A stretch of DNA of 64,000 bases from Branchinecta lynchi (Eukaryota; Arthropoda; Branchiopoda; Anostraca; Branchinectidae), in the NCBI GenBank assembly GCA_023053575.1, contig JAKZAP010000008.1, positions 397,001-461,000 of the forward strand. The letters are read 5' to 3'. The notes under the pieces are model-generated. The model ran no database searches. It was not told the origin of the DNA and worked only from the letters and a program-made list of their open reading frames with translations. Position numbers and translations under genes: made by a program. Shown here in pieces: positions 19,536 through 31,505 of the stretch (position 1 is the first letter of the stretch; each line of letters begins with the position of its first letter).

Positions 19536-21724
19536 ATGGCACTTGCCCTTCGGCCAAGTGCCATATAGCGATCGGAATTTCTGTCCGTCCGTCGGTCTGT
19601 CGGTCTGTCCAGGTTTTGCTAGTTCGGGCACTTCCACATAAGCTAGGACGATAAAACTTGGCAGGCGTATCAGGGACCCCAAATGATTAAGTTGGAAATA
19701 GTCACTTCCCCGATTCGAGCACCGTGGGGGGAGTGGAGGGAGGGGGAATCCGGAATCTTGAGGTATTTTTAACTTTCGAACGGTTGATCGGATCTCGATG
19801 AAACTTGATATTTGGAACGACCTCATGCCTCAGACGACCCACTTAAAATCCGGACCGGATCCGGTGACTTTTGGGGGGAGCTGGAGGGGGCAACCGGAAA
19901 TCTTGGGAAACGCTATGAGTGGAGGGATCGAGATGAAACTTGGTGGGAAGACACATAGAAAACACTAGATACATCATTGACATAACCGAGCCGATTCGGG
20001 CACTGTGGGGGGAGTGGAGGGAGGGGGAATCCGGAATCTTGAGGTATTTATAACTTTTGAACGGGTGATCGGATCTCGATGGAACTTGATATTTGGAAAG
20101 ACCTCATGCCTCAGACGACCCACTTAAAATCCGGACCGGATCCGGTGACTTTTCGGGGGAGCTGGAGGGGGGCAACCGGAAATCTTGGGAACCGCTATGA
20201 GTGGAGGGATCGAGATGAAAATTGGTGGGAAGAGACCTAGCAACACTAGATACATCATTGACATAACCGAGCCGATTCGGGTACTGTGGGGGGAGTGGAG
20301 GGAGGAGGAATCCGGAATCTTGAGGTATTTATAACTTTTGAACGGGTGATCGGATCTCGATGGAACTTGATATCTGGAAACACCTCGTACCTCAGACGAC
20401 CCACTTAAAATCTGGACCGGATCCGGTGACTTTTGGGGGGAGTTGCAGGGGGCAACCGGAAATCTTGGGAAACGCTTTGAGTGGAGGGATCGAGATGAAA
20501 ATTGGTGGGAAGAGACCTAGCAAACACTAGATACATCATTGACATAACCGAGCCGATTCGGGTACTGTGGGGGGAGTGGAGGGAGGGGGAATCCGGAATC
20601 TTGAGGTATTTATAACTTTTGAACGGGTGATCGGATCTCGATGGAACTTGATATTTGGAAACACCTCGTACCTCAGACGACCCACTTAAAATCTGGACCG
20701 GATCCGGTGACTTTTGGGGGGGAGCTGCAGGGGGCAACCGGAAATCTTGGGAAACGCTATGAGTGGAGGGGTCGAGATGAAACTTGGTGGGAAGACACCT
20801 AGCAAACACTAGATACATAATTGACATGACCGAGCCGATTCGGGCACTGTCGGGGGAGTGGAGGGAGGGGGAATCCGGAATCTTGAGGTATTTATAACTT
20901 TTGAACGGGTGACCGGATCTCGATGAAACTTGATATTTGGAACGACCTCATGCCTCAGACGACCCACTTAAAATCCGGACCGGATTCGGTGACTTTTGGG
21001 GGGAGCTGGAGGGGGCAACCGGAAATCTTGGGAAACGCTGTGAGTGGAGGGATCGAGATGAAACTTGGTGGGAAGACACCTAGCAAACACTAGATACATC
21101 ATTGACATAACCGAGCCAATTCGGGCACTGTGGGGGGAGTGGAGGGAGGGGAATTCCGGAATCTTGAGGTATTTATACCTTTTGAACGGGTGATCGGATC
21201 TCGAGGAACTTGATATTTGGAAAGGCCTCATGCCTCAGACGACCCACTTAAAATCCGGACCGGATCCGGTGACTCTTGGGGGGAGCTGGAGGGGGCAACC
21301 GGAAATTTTGGGAAACGCCATGAGTGGAGGGATGGAGATGAAACTTGGTGGGAAGACATCTAGCAAACACTAGATACATCATTGACATGACCGAGCCGAT
21401 TCGGGCACTGTCGGGGGAGTGGAGGGAGGGGGAATCCGGAATCTTGAGGTATTTATAACTTTTGAACGGGTGACCGGATCTCGATGAAACTTGATATTTG
21501 GAAAGACCTCATGCTTCAGACGACCCACTTAAAATTCGGACCGGATCCGGTGACTTTTGGGGGGGAGCTGGAGGGGAGAACCGGAAATATTGGAAAACGC
21601 TATGAGTGGAGGGATCGAGATGAAACTTGGTGGGAAGACACCTAGCAAACACTAGACATATCATTGACATAACCGAGCCGTGCCTACTCGTAACAAGTGC
21701 CATATGAGCTCGTAGCTCTTGTTC
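19536..21724 (+). mobile_element. CAAGTGCC-family Helentron-like element, full length (copy 3)
   Basis: Ends are the same as in copy 1 (hairpin ATGGCACTTG at 19536; AGCTCTTGTT at 21715-21724). The array holds seven units of 280-282 bp, with the ACCGAGCC landmark at 19984, 20265, 20546, 20828, 21109, 21389 and 21671. Left and right flanking blocks are almost identical to copy 1, so the two copies are recent relatives that differ in repeat number. Confidence 0.8.
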
Positions 21725-21907
21725 TTTTTTTTCAAGTGAAAAAACAAATACCTATTTATATTAGTTCTAAAGTCAAGAGCACTAAAAAATACCAGTAGGC
21801 TATATTTCCTGGAACATAAAAAAAATGCTGTTTCGTTCCAAATCATCTCCTAAATTTTTAAACAACAATATTCAGAATTAGGTGTATCTTGTAGGCTACT
21901 TTTTTTT

Positions 21908-24112
21908 ATGGCACTTGAGCTTACTCAAGTGCCATATAGCGATTGTAATTTCTGTCCGTCAGTCGGTCTGTCGGTCCCGGTTTTGCTAGTTCGGGCACTT
22001 CCAGATAAGCTAGGACGATGAAACTTGGCAGGCATATCAGGAACTGGACCAGATTAAATTAGAAATGGTCGCTTCCCCGATCCGACCATCTGGAGGGGAG
22101 TGGAGGGAGGGGGAATCCGGAAAAAATAGGAAAAATGAGATATTTTTAGCTTACGAACGGGTTATCGGATCTTAATGAAACTTGATATGTGGAAGGACTT
22201 CGTGTCTCAGACCCTCCATTTTAAATCCAGACCGGATCCGGTGACATTGGGGGGAGTTGGAGGTGGAAACCGGAAATCTTGGACAAAACTTGGTGGATAG
22301 TAAACTTGGTGGATAGTACAAGCAAAAGTCCTAGATACGTGACTGATATAACCGGAACGGATCCGCTGACTTTGGGGGAGTTGGGGGGGGGGAGAGAAGT
22401 CCGAATCTGTAGTGATCCCGCGAGTTCCGTGCTTCCTGATGTGCTGGGATGATGGAAATTGACAGGCATGTCTAGGACCCGACCAGATTAAATAGGAAAT
22501 CGTCATTTCCCCGATTCGACCATCTGGGGGGGGGGAGTGGAGGGAGGGTGAACCCAAAATTTGAGGTATTTTTAGCTTGCGATCGGGTGATCGGATCTTG
22601 TTGATATTTAGGATGACCTCGTGTCTCAGACATCTCACTTTAAATCCGGGCCGGATCCGATGACACTGGGGGGAGTTGGAGGAGGGAACCGGAAATTTTG
22701 GATATTTAGCGATCCCGCGAGTTCGGTATTCTTCCTGATGTCATAGGTCGATGAAACTTGGCAGGTATGTCAGGGATCCAAACAGATTGACTTGAGAACA
22801 GCCGTTTCCCCAACCCGACGATCGTGGGGGGAGTGGGTGGATGGGGAGTCCGGAATCTAGTGGCGTGCATAACTTTTGAACGGGTGATCGGATTTGAATG
22901 AAACTTGTCTGGTGAGCTATCACCTCGGACGTTCAGTTTCACGTCCGGGTCGGGTCCGATACCTGTGGGGATAGGGGGGGGGGGGGGTGGAAAACTCAAG
23001 AAACTCTAAAAGCAGAGGGATTGGGACGAAACTTAATGGATGGAACAAGCATTAGGCCTAGATGAAATTGACGGAGCCAGATGGTTTCGGGGCTCTGTGG
23101 GGGAGTTGGATGGGGTTTCCTGGAATTCCGGTAGTCGTGAGTTAGAATAGTTCCAGATGTAAAACGACAACGAAACTTTGCAGGCATATTAGCGACCCGA
23201 ATTATCTTGACTTAAGAACCTGACACAACATACCCCTGGAAACTTCCGTTCCTAGATCCGACCATTTTTGGGGGAGCAAGACAAGAGAAATATGGAAATT
23301 GACTTCTATAAATTGCAAACGAGTGGTCTGATTCGAGTGAAACTTCATGGGTGATACGAATCGATGGCCTCGACAGGTAAAACATGCGTTCGAACCGTAT
23401 GCGACCACGATTAGGGGAATTGGGGGTGGGGGGACTTTTGACATGCACAAAAACCAAACGGATGGACCGAATGAGATGCAAATTCGACAGTGCCGAGATT
23501 ATGCGGCCTAGATTTGTTATTTGGCGTCCGGGCCGGATTCGGCCAAGGTAGAGGGGGGCGGGTACTGGAAACTTGCAGATAGGCTATACTCCAATTTCAG
23601 TAAATCTTGATGGACAGAACAGGGAATGAAGAGATTGGGCCCGAACCGGCTCGACAACGTTGGTGGGAGGGGGGGGGGGTACCGGAACTTTCCAAAAATG
23701 CTCAGATTCGAGTGAAACTTGATAGATGGTATAAAAGAAGATGCTTTAGGTGGTCGATTTTTTTTATTCCGAACCAGACTCGGCCACGGTAGGTGGAGAT
23801 AGAGTGAGTACCGGAAATCGTGTAGCACGTCTAGGGATCAAACAAATGGATTTATTTGGATGAAAGTTTGAGCAGTCATGTGCATTTGCTACAGACAATC
23901 GAGACGATGCCGGAACTGCTCACAAATGAGTGAAACTAAATATACAGATCCAGATAACCGGTTTTACGCATCTGTAGCATGAGACGCGAAAACTCTTTCG
24001 GAGCATAACGCACACGGAAAATAGTGACATATGGCAAATGCAAAGATTAGTGAGGTGTCGTTCTTGTACAGCCTACTCGTACAAGTGCCATATGAGCTCG
24101 TAGCTCTTGTTT
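21908..24112 (+). mobile_element. CAAGTGCC-family Helentron-like element (copy 4)
   Basis: The terminal hairpin is a variant: stem GGCACTTGAG with CTCAAGTGCC, loop CTTA. The far end reads CAAGTGCCATATGAGCTCGT then AGCTCTTGTT. The interior is diverged monomers with GATGAAACTTGG boxes and G runs, an older copy. It sits only about 180 bp from copy 3. Confidence 0.75.
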
Positions 24113-24554
24113 AATTTAGTGTGATCACTTTGGCGCCTAATTCTGCGCAGAATAAGCAAAGTGTGACCAAACTCTGATGTAGCGTTTATACGGACAAGAA
24201 ATCCCATCGAATAGAAAGGAATTCCGGTCGACTTAAAGGATTCCGTTCGTGAAGACGAGTAGAAAAAAAGTTTAGCGGGATGAGAATTCCTTTCATCATG
24301 AAAGGAATTCCGGTCTACTTGAAAAGAATCTCGTCGGCGTCGCTGGTAAAAGGACTAAACAAAATTCCAGCTAGCTTTTGATAGCAGTTGTCACCAGTAC
24401 TGATGTCGTAAATGCCATCAAAACATTTGTTTGTTGGCTGATTCTGATTTCTTTTTGTCAGATTTTCTCGTTTGAAGAATTATGTTTTTCCCTCTGCGTG
24501 TGATCTTGTCACCAAGCCCGCATTATGTTTAATTTTTCATGTACTTGTAAACGC
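24113..24554. other. Intergenic with a short GGAATTCCGGTC repeat
   Basis: Imperfect repeats of AAAGGAATTCCGGTC at about 24217-24330; otherwise nothing recognised. Confidence 0.35.
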
Positions 24555-24885
24555 TGCTTGAGTTAGAGATATGTTGTTCAAACTTCGTATGAGGACTCAC
24601 TGGCAAAGTACAGGACAAGTTTTAGATGGGTCCTTCAGATATTTAGAGGCAGAGGAGGGGTTTCGAGTTATGAGTAAAAAAAAGGCATGTTTTATAAGCT
24701 AATGAGATAGTCGTGTAAGGTGTAAGGAGGCGCGCTGAATCCATATCTGATCTTAGTTTTCTTGCCGGGCAAATGATTCACCCGGAAATCGGCCGAAACT
24801 TGAAATTTGATTGAAGCTCAAAGTTGTTTCTGAAGTCGACTAGAGATTCGGTATCGGGGTATAAAGAGACATTCTGAACTGAATT
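24555..24885. mobile_element. GGGATCCC-family fragment
   Basis: Diverged match to the central part of 37944-39672, including TTCAAACTT, TATGAGGACTC, AGCTAATGAGATAGTC and CGCGCTGAATCCATATCTGA. Both termini are missing. Confidence 0.6.
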
Positions 24886-25126
24886 TACGCGTTTACGTTT
24901 ACGAATTGGACGCGCTTACACTTATAAACCGTTCCGTTAGTAAATGAAAACCGCTCACTTTTCGTGTGCCGTCACGAGCCATAGATAATCGGCTAAGGTT
25001 TAGTCAACACCCTCCTTACTTTGCTCTGAAATAGAAACTGTGAGGGGAAACACCGCTCGCGGAAAAATGTCATAAATTACACGAGATACTGTTTTCGACG
25101 TTGCTCTTTCATTTGGTAAACTAAAA

Positions 25127-25245
25127 ATGGGGATGGAAGCGCCACCAGTGGTGAAAGTACGATACACTTTTTCTCAGATGAAATGGCGGAAAGAGAAGGG
25201 TCTTGAATTTGTGTCATCGAGCGATGGGGATCCGTTCAGTTTGTT
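25127..25245 (+). CDS. Possible first coding exon cut by an insertion
   Basis: ATG at 25127 opens a frame whose first 40 codons (MGMEAPPVVKVRYTFSQMKW and on) have a coding-like composition and lie outside any repeat I can define. From about 25246 the frame continues to 25375 only inside the inverted-repeat element. I do not recognise the protein. It could be the start of a broken gene or chance. Confidence 0.25.
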
Positions 25246-25607
25246 AAAGGCACTGTCTAGGGAAACGGGAGCCGTACTTTATGTCCTACGGGCTACGAAA
25301 CCGGTAGTTCTCACGAGAAACAAACAATATGAGCTGCGATTCCGGGATCAGACGTCATTGACTAACGGAAAGTAAGTGGAAATAGCTCACGGAAACAACA
25401 GTAAGTGGAAATAGCTCACAGAAACTTCATCGCACCAGCTTCTCGTCCGGTAGTCTCACATAATTGTGTACTCAGAAGCTAGGGCGCCCGTAGTTGATAC
25501 CGGGAATTGTATAATTGGAGCTTGTGTTCCGGTAATGTCTACGTGGAATATAGAACTCATTGAATAGTTTAGATGAGAGCTAGGATGCCGGGATTTTCAC
25601 TGACCTA

Positions 25608-26011
25608 AGGCGTATTCTCGCCATTCCCCCAGGACTCCAATTGAGGAGTCCCCGCTTTTGTTTGTCCCTCCCCGTATTTTCGCGAGTCCCCACGGACGGG
25701 GAATGCTCCGATTATCAACCCCGTCATAGAAAAGGACTCCCTTTCAGATTCGGAGGGGAATCAGTTTTTGCTGGTATTGGTGCAATGTAAAATTAATTAA
25801 AAATAATCAGGATAAACAAAACCAAAAATAAAGTAGATTCAGACTAATTTCGTCAACTGCATATTTATTTTTCGAACAAAATCCATGTTGGAAACATTCC
25901 CTGTGTTCTCGTTGTTTTCCGGACGCGGAGTCCGCGTGGAGTGACTCCCTCTATTCTCGCCGTTCTCTTTGATTCCCCGAGGAGTCCTCTGGGAACGGCG
26001 AGAATACGCCT
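25608..26011. mobile_element. 404-bp MITE with AGGCGTATTCTCGCC termini
   Basis: Perfect 15-bp inverted ends AGGCGTATTCTCGCC, extended inward by TTCCC. Flanks are CTA and TTA, a possible 3-bp site with one change, which would suit a Harbinger-type element. GGAGTCC motifs repeat inside. Confidence 0.75.
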
Positions 26012-26322
26012 TTAGAAAAAATCCACTAACGGAATCCATATATTGAGAGCAAAGGTACCGGTAGCAACAATTATTTGGTTGAAAATGACCGGCTTACCGA
26101 CACAGATGGCCATTGGCTAAGGTTCCCCTTAGTGCCAAAGTCTATATGAAATTGGATTCGGGTAGCAAATATTATACTCACGGAACACATCTCCGATGGG
26201 CTACGGTTCCAGTAGGGCCAAATAGTTAAGATTTTTGAACTCACGGCCCCGTGTTAATTCAGGCTAGGAGTCCGGGAGTGAATATTTTTACTCACGGAAC
26301 CCGCAACTCCCTTGACCTAGGG

Positions 26323-28380
26323 CAGGGGCGTCCCGAGCCTTTCTTCATGGGGGGGGGGGGCGCGCCTGGTAAATTGACCGAATCGGTACCGGATTTTTAC
26401 TGAATTTATAAAAAAAAAAATTGTAAAATCACAGCGGCTTGCCTTCATGAAGTTACAACGTAAAAAGTTGCAGAGAATATACAAAGAAGGCTAATGAAAA
26501 ATTGGCGCGTTTTCATGCTCTTCCGCTACTGTTTTTTTGGATCCCAAAACGTAAGTAGAGGGATACCTATGACATCGCAAAAACTGTCCATCTGTCTGTG
26601 AGCACGATAACCCTCGAAGGGAATGAGATATTTTGATGAAACTTAGTGTGAGGATTCATTGGTTCAAGGGTAAGGTCAGGTTCGTAGATCGGCTCTGTAG
26701 CCCTACATTTACGGGAGGGGGGGGAGGGTCAAATTAAGGGACAAACAATAATTTTAAACAGCTAATGTGATAGTCGATTACAGGGTAAGAAGGCGAGCAC
26801 GGTAGTGAAAACCATTTTCTCGCCGGACAAGTAGTTCGTTCGGAATCCGGCAAAAACTGGAAAGCTTGTTAAAAGTGAAAGTTTCATTTGAAGTTTATTA
26901 AATGTTCGATTCGGGGGTAAAAAGACATGCTGAACGATGGTGAAAACCATTTTCTCGCCGGACAACCAGTTCGCCTGGAATTCGGCCAAAACCGGAAAAT
27001 TTGTTAAAAGCAAAAGTTTGATTAGATGACAGATATAGGGTAAGAAGAGAGGCTGAGTCCCTATATGACAATCATCGGACATATAATTAGTCCGGTATCC
27101 GGTTGTAACCGGAATTTTTTTTCGTCAACATATTATTTAAAGTTGATTAAATGTTCTTTATAGGGATAAGCAGAAACGCTGGATTCGTTTCTGAATTTTC
27201 TTTTTTTTTGCTGGACAGTAGTTCGCTGGGAAGTCTGGCGAAAACGGAAACTTGGCAGTGGCTTATATAGGTAGGATCTGATGATTAGCCTGGCGAAGAC
27301 TGGATCTGGCGAAGACAAGACCCAACTGTCTGAATCAAATATTAGATTTTTGAGATCCTGTCGACACCTTTGGTCTTGTTTTTTTTTTGGATACGCCGTC
27401 ACTAACCTTTTACCTTTGGAAGACCTTTCCAGTTTTGCTAACAGGACTTGAAATAATTGCAAAAAACGGTGTTGCTGCATAGCGACAACGTCGCTAACGG
27501 CTGTGCCCATGATTAATTAAGGCACCGCAGGCGAAATTTTTTTAATCCGCCTTTTTTCTGGCAATGTTCAACTACTTCCCATGCGAATTCTAGCTTTTAA
27601 CATAGTTCAAGCCCACCAAAATTCCAAGCCACAAACGCCAACTAAATGAGGCAACCTGTGTCTAACTAGTGAAGACTTCGAAGAATTCTGTGGAAACACT
27701 GATGATAAAATTGCCTTTCTGCGATCCCAAGATTACCTATTCAACCCAGAGTTGTCTGGCAACGAAAGAGGCGATCCAGGGTAAACTGAATACGAAGTAA
27801 ATTTGTTCGGAATTTACAGCAAACAAAAGTAGGCTAGTTTTCACGTCAAGAGACGTGATTATCCCTGAAGTACTGCAATCCTAAGAATAAAAAAAATGAA
27901 CAGCACCGTAAGTGGTAAAGAACGAGAGCCAAATAAATACCACTTAAACTACCGAACTCAGTAGCTGGGTTGAAGCAAATAATGAATTCGTAGTATACCG
28001 AAAATCTAACTAAAGATAAGGAACAGTTAGACAGCGGTATTACAACCGAATTTCGTAATGGAATAAAACTCTTGTTAGAACCACCTAAAACAACCGAATT
28101 TGGCAAGTCTAGTAATAGAAACGGACTAAAGAAAAATCCGATGAATTACCGTATCCGGTAACGAACCAGAACCAAATGAATCTCACCGAATTTGATTATG
28201 AAATGGACTGACCGAATGCGACCAAATTACCGAATTCGGTAAAGAATGAGACCAAATAAAAAGGTTAAATCACCGAATTTACGCAAGGCTTGTTTGGTTT
28301 ACTCACGAATAAATACATACATACGGACCGAATGCGGCGAGATCGATGCGGACTGAACAAAAATTTTAAGAATTAAGTAA
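26323..28380. mobile_element. hAT-like element F, copy 1, right end lost
   Basis: Starts CAGGGGCGTCCCGAG at 26323. It matches 34729-36322 in reverse: 26323-26531 pairs with about 36140-36322, and 27385-28340 with about 35000-36147. Its interior includes module B (CCGCAGGCGAAATTTTTTT at 27523) and repeated ACCGAATTYGGTAA motifs. The far terminus is missing. A GGGATCCC-family element interrupts it at 26532-27380. Confidence 0.65.
26532..27380 (+). mobile_element. GGGATCCC-family Helentron-like element inside F
   Basis: One end has TTTTTTTGGATCCCAAAACG, the other AGATCCTGTCGACACCTTTG then GTCTTGTT (AACAAGAC on the other strand). The reverse copy of F at 36140-36165 is the empty site: it has a T8 run exactly where this element sits. 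So the element entered a T tract with no duplication that can be seen apart from T residues. Confidence 0.75.
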
Positions 28381-28597
28381 CAGAAGCTCCAGTTATACAG
28401 TTTCCGGTATCAACTACCGGCTCCTTAGCTTCTCAGTACACAATTCCGTGAGGCTACCGGACGAGGAGCTGGTGCGATGAAGTTTCCATGAGCTATTTGC
28501 ACTTACTACCGGAACGGGAGCCAGCATATACAAGGTTCCGTTAGTTAATGACGTCAGATCCCGGAATCGCAGCTCACATGGTTTGGTTTCCGTAAGG

Positions 28598-29229
28598 GTT
28601 TCCGTATCACGAGACAAATTTTCACGAGACAATCGGCTCTTGACAAGTGTCACTAGGCAAATACGCACGAGGCAATCAGCGCGTTAGACAAATCTTCGAG
28701 AGGCAATTATTCATTAGGCAACCCTCCCACGAGACAACCCGGATTCAGAAAAGTAGGATTAAACAATCAGCTTAGAGTGGACTACATTGTACATAGTAGA
28801 GGGTTCATGTTAGGATAGTAGTCTGTTTTGATTTTGGAAACAGAATGTCAACCAAATCCAGTTCGAAACGGCGAAAACTACAAGAGGAGGGACTGCATGC
28901 TATACTAGTGGCTACAAGTTCGTTCTGCTTTCAACATCTTCAGAAAGCAGCTACTACAGATGAGTTTATTAAACAGGCATCCCGGTTCTTCGGCATTTGA
29001 TCTGTTTACATTTTAATTTCCCACGCTGTGTTTTAGTTTAGTCGCTGAAATTTATAGAAAGTCTTTATCCAGGATTTGTCTCACGGAAATTCGTCTTGAG
29101 CAAGGTTTGCCTCGTGATAATTTGTCTCCAGGTAATTTGTCTTGTGAAAAATTGCCAAATGACTGATTTTTCTCGTGAAATTGTCTAAATTTTTTTGTCT
29201 CGTGAAAACTTGTCTCGTGATAGGTAGCC
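28598..29229. mobile_element. Foldback-like element with tandem subterminal repeats
   Basis: Each end is a series of about nine imperfect 16-17 bp repeats of CACGAGACAA-type, running inward in opposite orientation (28605-28740 and about 29085-29223). The outermost matching stretch is TATCACGAGACAA. A 9-bp direct repeat TCCGTAAGG flanks the unit (28589-28597 and 29230-29238), and the element-G arm reads through once it is removed. The middle (28741-29080) is unique and has no clear protein. Tandemly built inverted ends with a 9-bp duplication resemble foldback or Mutator-like elements. Confidence 0.7.
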
Positions 29230-29301
29230 TCCGTAAGGACTACCGGTCTCGTAGCCCGTAGGACATAAAGTACGGCTCCCGGTTCCCTAGACAGTGCTTT
29301 T

Positions 29302-31255
29302 ATTTAAAGCTGAGAGGTGAATTTAAATGAAAGTGAGAAGAGAAGAGTGTGGTAATGTAAGTATCGCTTTTGCTTATGATATCTCCTTTTTCTTAGTTCT
29401 CAAGTTAAAGTGGGATAGCAAAGCGGTAACGCTTAGACACGATTTTTTCATTGGTGTTCCGATATGCGACAGAACCGCATGGACCTTCCCACTACCATGC
29501 AGACGCAAATAAAAAGCGAAATTTGTCGACGAGATTATTTTGCAAACGGACAAAGAATCCCTTGTGGAAACAACCTCTGAAGATGCTGGGAGATTACCCA
29601 TCTGAATACCAGCCATCATTGGGAAATCTTCAGTCAAACCTCATATGTCATCTTACTCATCTTGTTCAAAACAGGTCAATAGAATAGAAGTTTATTCGGA
29701 AGATATTTTGGATTCAGCCATCCTAGGATTACAGTCAGATCAAGGTAGAGCAATTTTTAGCCTTAAAAATTAACTAGTCTTTGTTTTTTCTTTCCCTCAA
29801 GAATCGCATACGTTATGTCGGATAATTCTCCTTACGTAGCACAGCGTAATTATTAAGATTTCATGGTTATTAAGCTGTATAATTATTAAGCTAAATATTA
29901 TGTTATATTGAGATCGGGACACCGATTGTCAGGTCTGGTAGTTGAGTCCGACCCTTTCATGTGTGGTGGCCCTACTTCATATGTGTTTATTCTGTTTTAC
30001 AAATAAAGCATCTCTCTCATGGCTCGTGGTTGCTGCAGGTTTCCGCAAACCCTCCAGGGTTCACTTTGCCAAGAAAAGCCGAAATCGTAGCTGAGTTTCC
30101 GTTTTGGTCATTGTTTTGATGGTATGCTGTCAAGTCGGCTCGGGCTCAGGGACTATTTCAAGGAGCATCCTTGCGTTTGACCTTCCAGGTTTTGCTTCCG
30201 GATTCTCATTTTTGCAGCTATCGTGGTATCTTATCCCGCGGTCAAAAGGTGTTTTTGTAGTTATCGTGGTATCTGGCCAGTTACCGTGGCATCTGATATT
30301 CAGAAACCACGATCCGACTGTGGTATCTGAAAAAGTTATCTCACTTTCATCAGTTTATCAAATTGGTGGAAAAGAAGTTTGGCACTTAGTGATGGGGCAA
30401 TTTCGGCAATTGTCGTTTTTGCAGAGCAATCGTATTCAGATACCACGGTAACTGCAAAAACGACTAATTGCAGATCCAGTTACCGTGGTAACAGATACCA
30501 TGGTATTTGCAAAAACGCAAGTATTATCACTAGAATCCCGAAGTTGTTGGCTGGACCGTCTGGACGTCCCAGAAATACAGGAATATGCTGCCTGGGTTTT
30601 ATGTGGCGTTGATTCTTGCAGTGGCCCTGTTCACACTGGTCTGAGCGAAAAGTTGCGGAATTTCTTTGTACTTGTCAGTTCTGGACGGCTTTTATCGATG
30701 GTGACTTATTCAAACCTAATAAACATGGATCTTCTTCTTCTAGAAGAAAATGAAATTCTGAAAATGATCTGGCAAGGAGACGTAAGATTCCCTTACCCTT
30801 GCTTTCATATTCAAACTTTATCTCTGAATTTACTCAAATGATAAATTACGGAAAACGACTTATTTTTTTCCCATCGTCCAAAGGTCAAAAGGTGAAAAGG
30901 GAATGTAAGAGCTTGTCCATATCTACCGTTCAGCCTGTATAAATGTAGTTTCCGATGGAAAATGTGTAGCCTGTGTAGTTGAATGATACTTGTACGATAG
31001 TAACCTATATATGTAATAGGTTACTATCATTTAATGTGCCCCGAACTGGACCAATCTTAAGCAGTAATACCCAGTACCATGCTGCTCTTGCTATAGTAGC
31101 ATTCAGTCTTGCTAATAGTAGCATGTAGTGGTAACGGTTACTACTGTATGATATTGAAACTTACGACTCCATATAACCAATTCTTGAAAAATTTCATCAG
31201 GTTTATACATCGTAAAACAGTCAACAGATTTACAAAATATATGTAAGTGAAACGA
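29302..31255. other. Intergenic with scattered inverted motifs
   Basis: At 30205-30520, copies of TTTTTGCAGTTACCGTGGTA-like sequence occur in both orientations (for example near 30212, 30251 and reversed at 30437-30520), probably a decayed MITE. A 12-bp hairpin GATAGTAACCTA / TAGGTTACTATC is at 30996-31028. No gene is supported here, though the 3' UTR of the CPAP3-like gene should occupy its right edge. Confidence 0.4.
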
Positions 31256-31505
31256 CTAGCTTGCCCCTTGTGGTTCGTACGCGTGACTAGCTACAATCCG
31301 CGAAGAGCGAATCGGACCAGTCCCTTGTCTTCCGCCCTGTTGTGCTGGTCTACCAGCACCCATGTACTGAGCACCGACTAGGGCTTGTCCATCCACCGGG
31401 AATCCTTGCTGGGAAATTGTTCCGCTTGTCTGACCAGTTCCAAGACCAACTGGAGAAGCGCCCTGGGGTCTACTTGGAGGTGCAGGGATGCCGTAGTAGG
31501 TCTCG
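31256..31505 (-). CDS. CPAP3/obstructor-like cuticle protein, last coding exon
   Basis: On the minus strand the acceptor TTGTTCATCTTTACAG precedes C GAG ACC TAC TAC. The first base completes a Cys codon begun in the upstream exon (TG|C). The exon encodes the final cysteine of the chitin-binding domain, then ETYYGIPAPPSRPQG and a Gly/Gln/Pro-rich tail that ends VASHAYEPQGAS and TAG. A short aromatic stretch after the last domain followed by a low-complexity tail is usual for CPAP3 proteins. The tail has no recognised domain. Confidence 0.8.

Larger units (their letters stand above)
25246..29301. mobile_element. Long-inverted-repeat element G with nested insertions
   Basis: The left arm at 25246-25526 is repeated in reverse as 28381-28597 plus 29239-29301, about 280 bp each, with shared blocks GCACTGTCTAGGGAA, GGGAGCCGTACTTTATGTCC, GGTAGTTGATACCGG and ATTGGAGCTT. 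The interior left part has degenerate repeats of CTCACGGAAC and GGCTANGGTTCC. It has been split by a MITE (25608-26011), a hAT-like element (26323-28380) and a foldback (28598-29229). The outermost target duplication is unclear. Confidence 0.6.

Noticed and set aside
19522..21737. TTTCAAGT on both sides of the Helentron-like copy 3, as an 8-bp target duplication
   Set aside because: It is not adjacent to the shared ends (6 bp and 5 bp away), and the other complete copies show no duplication. Likely chance in T-rich flanks.
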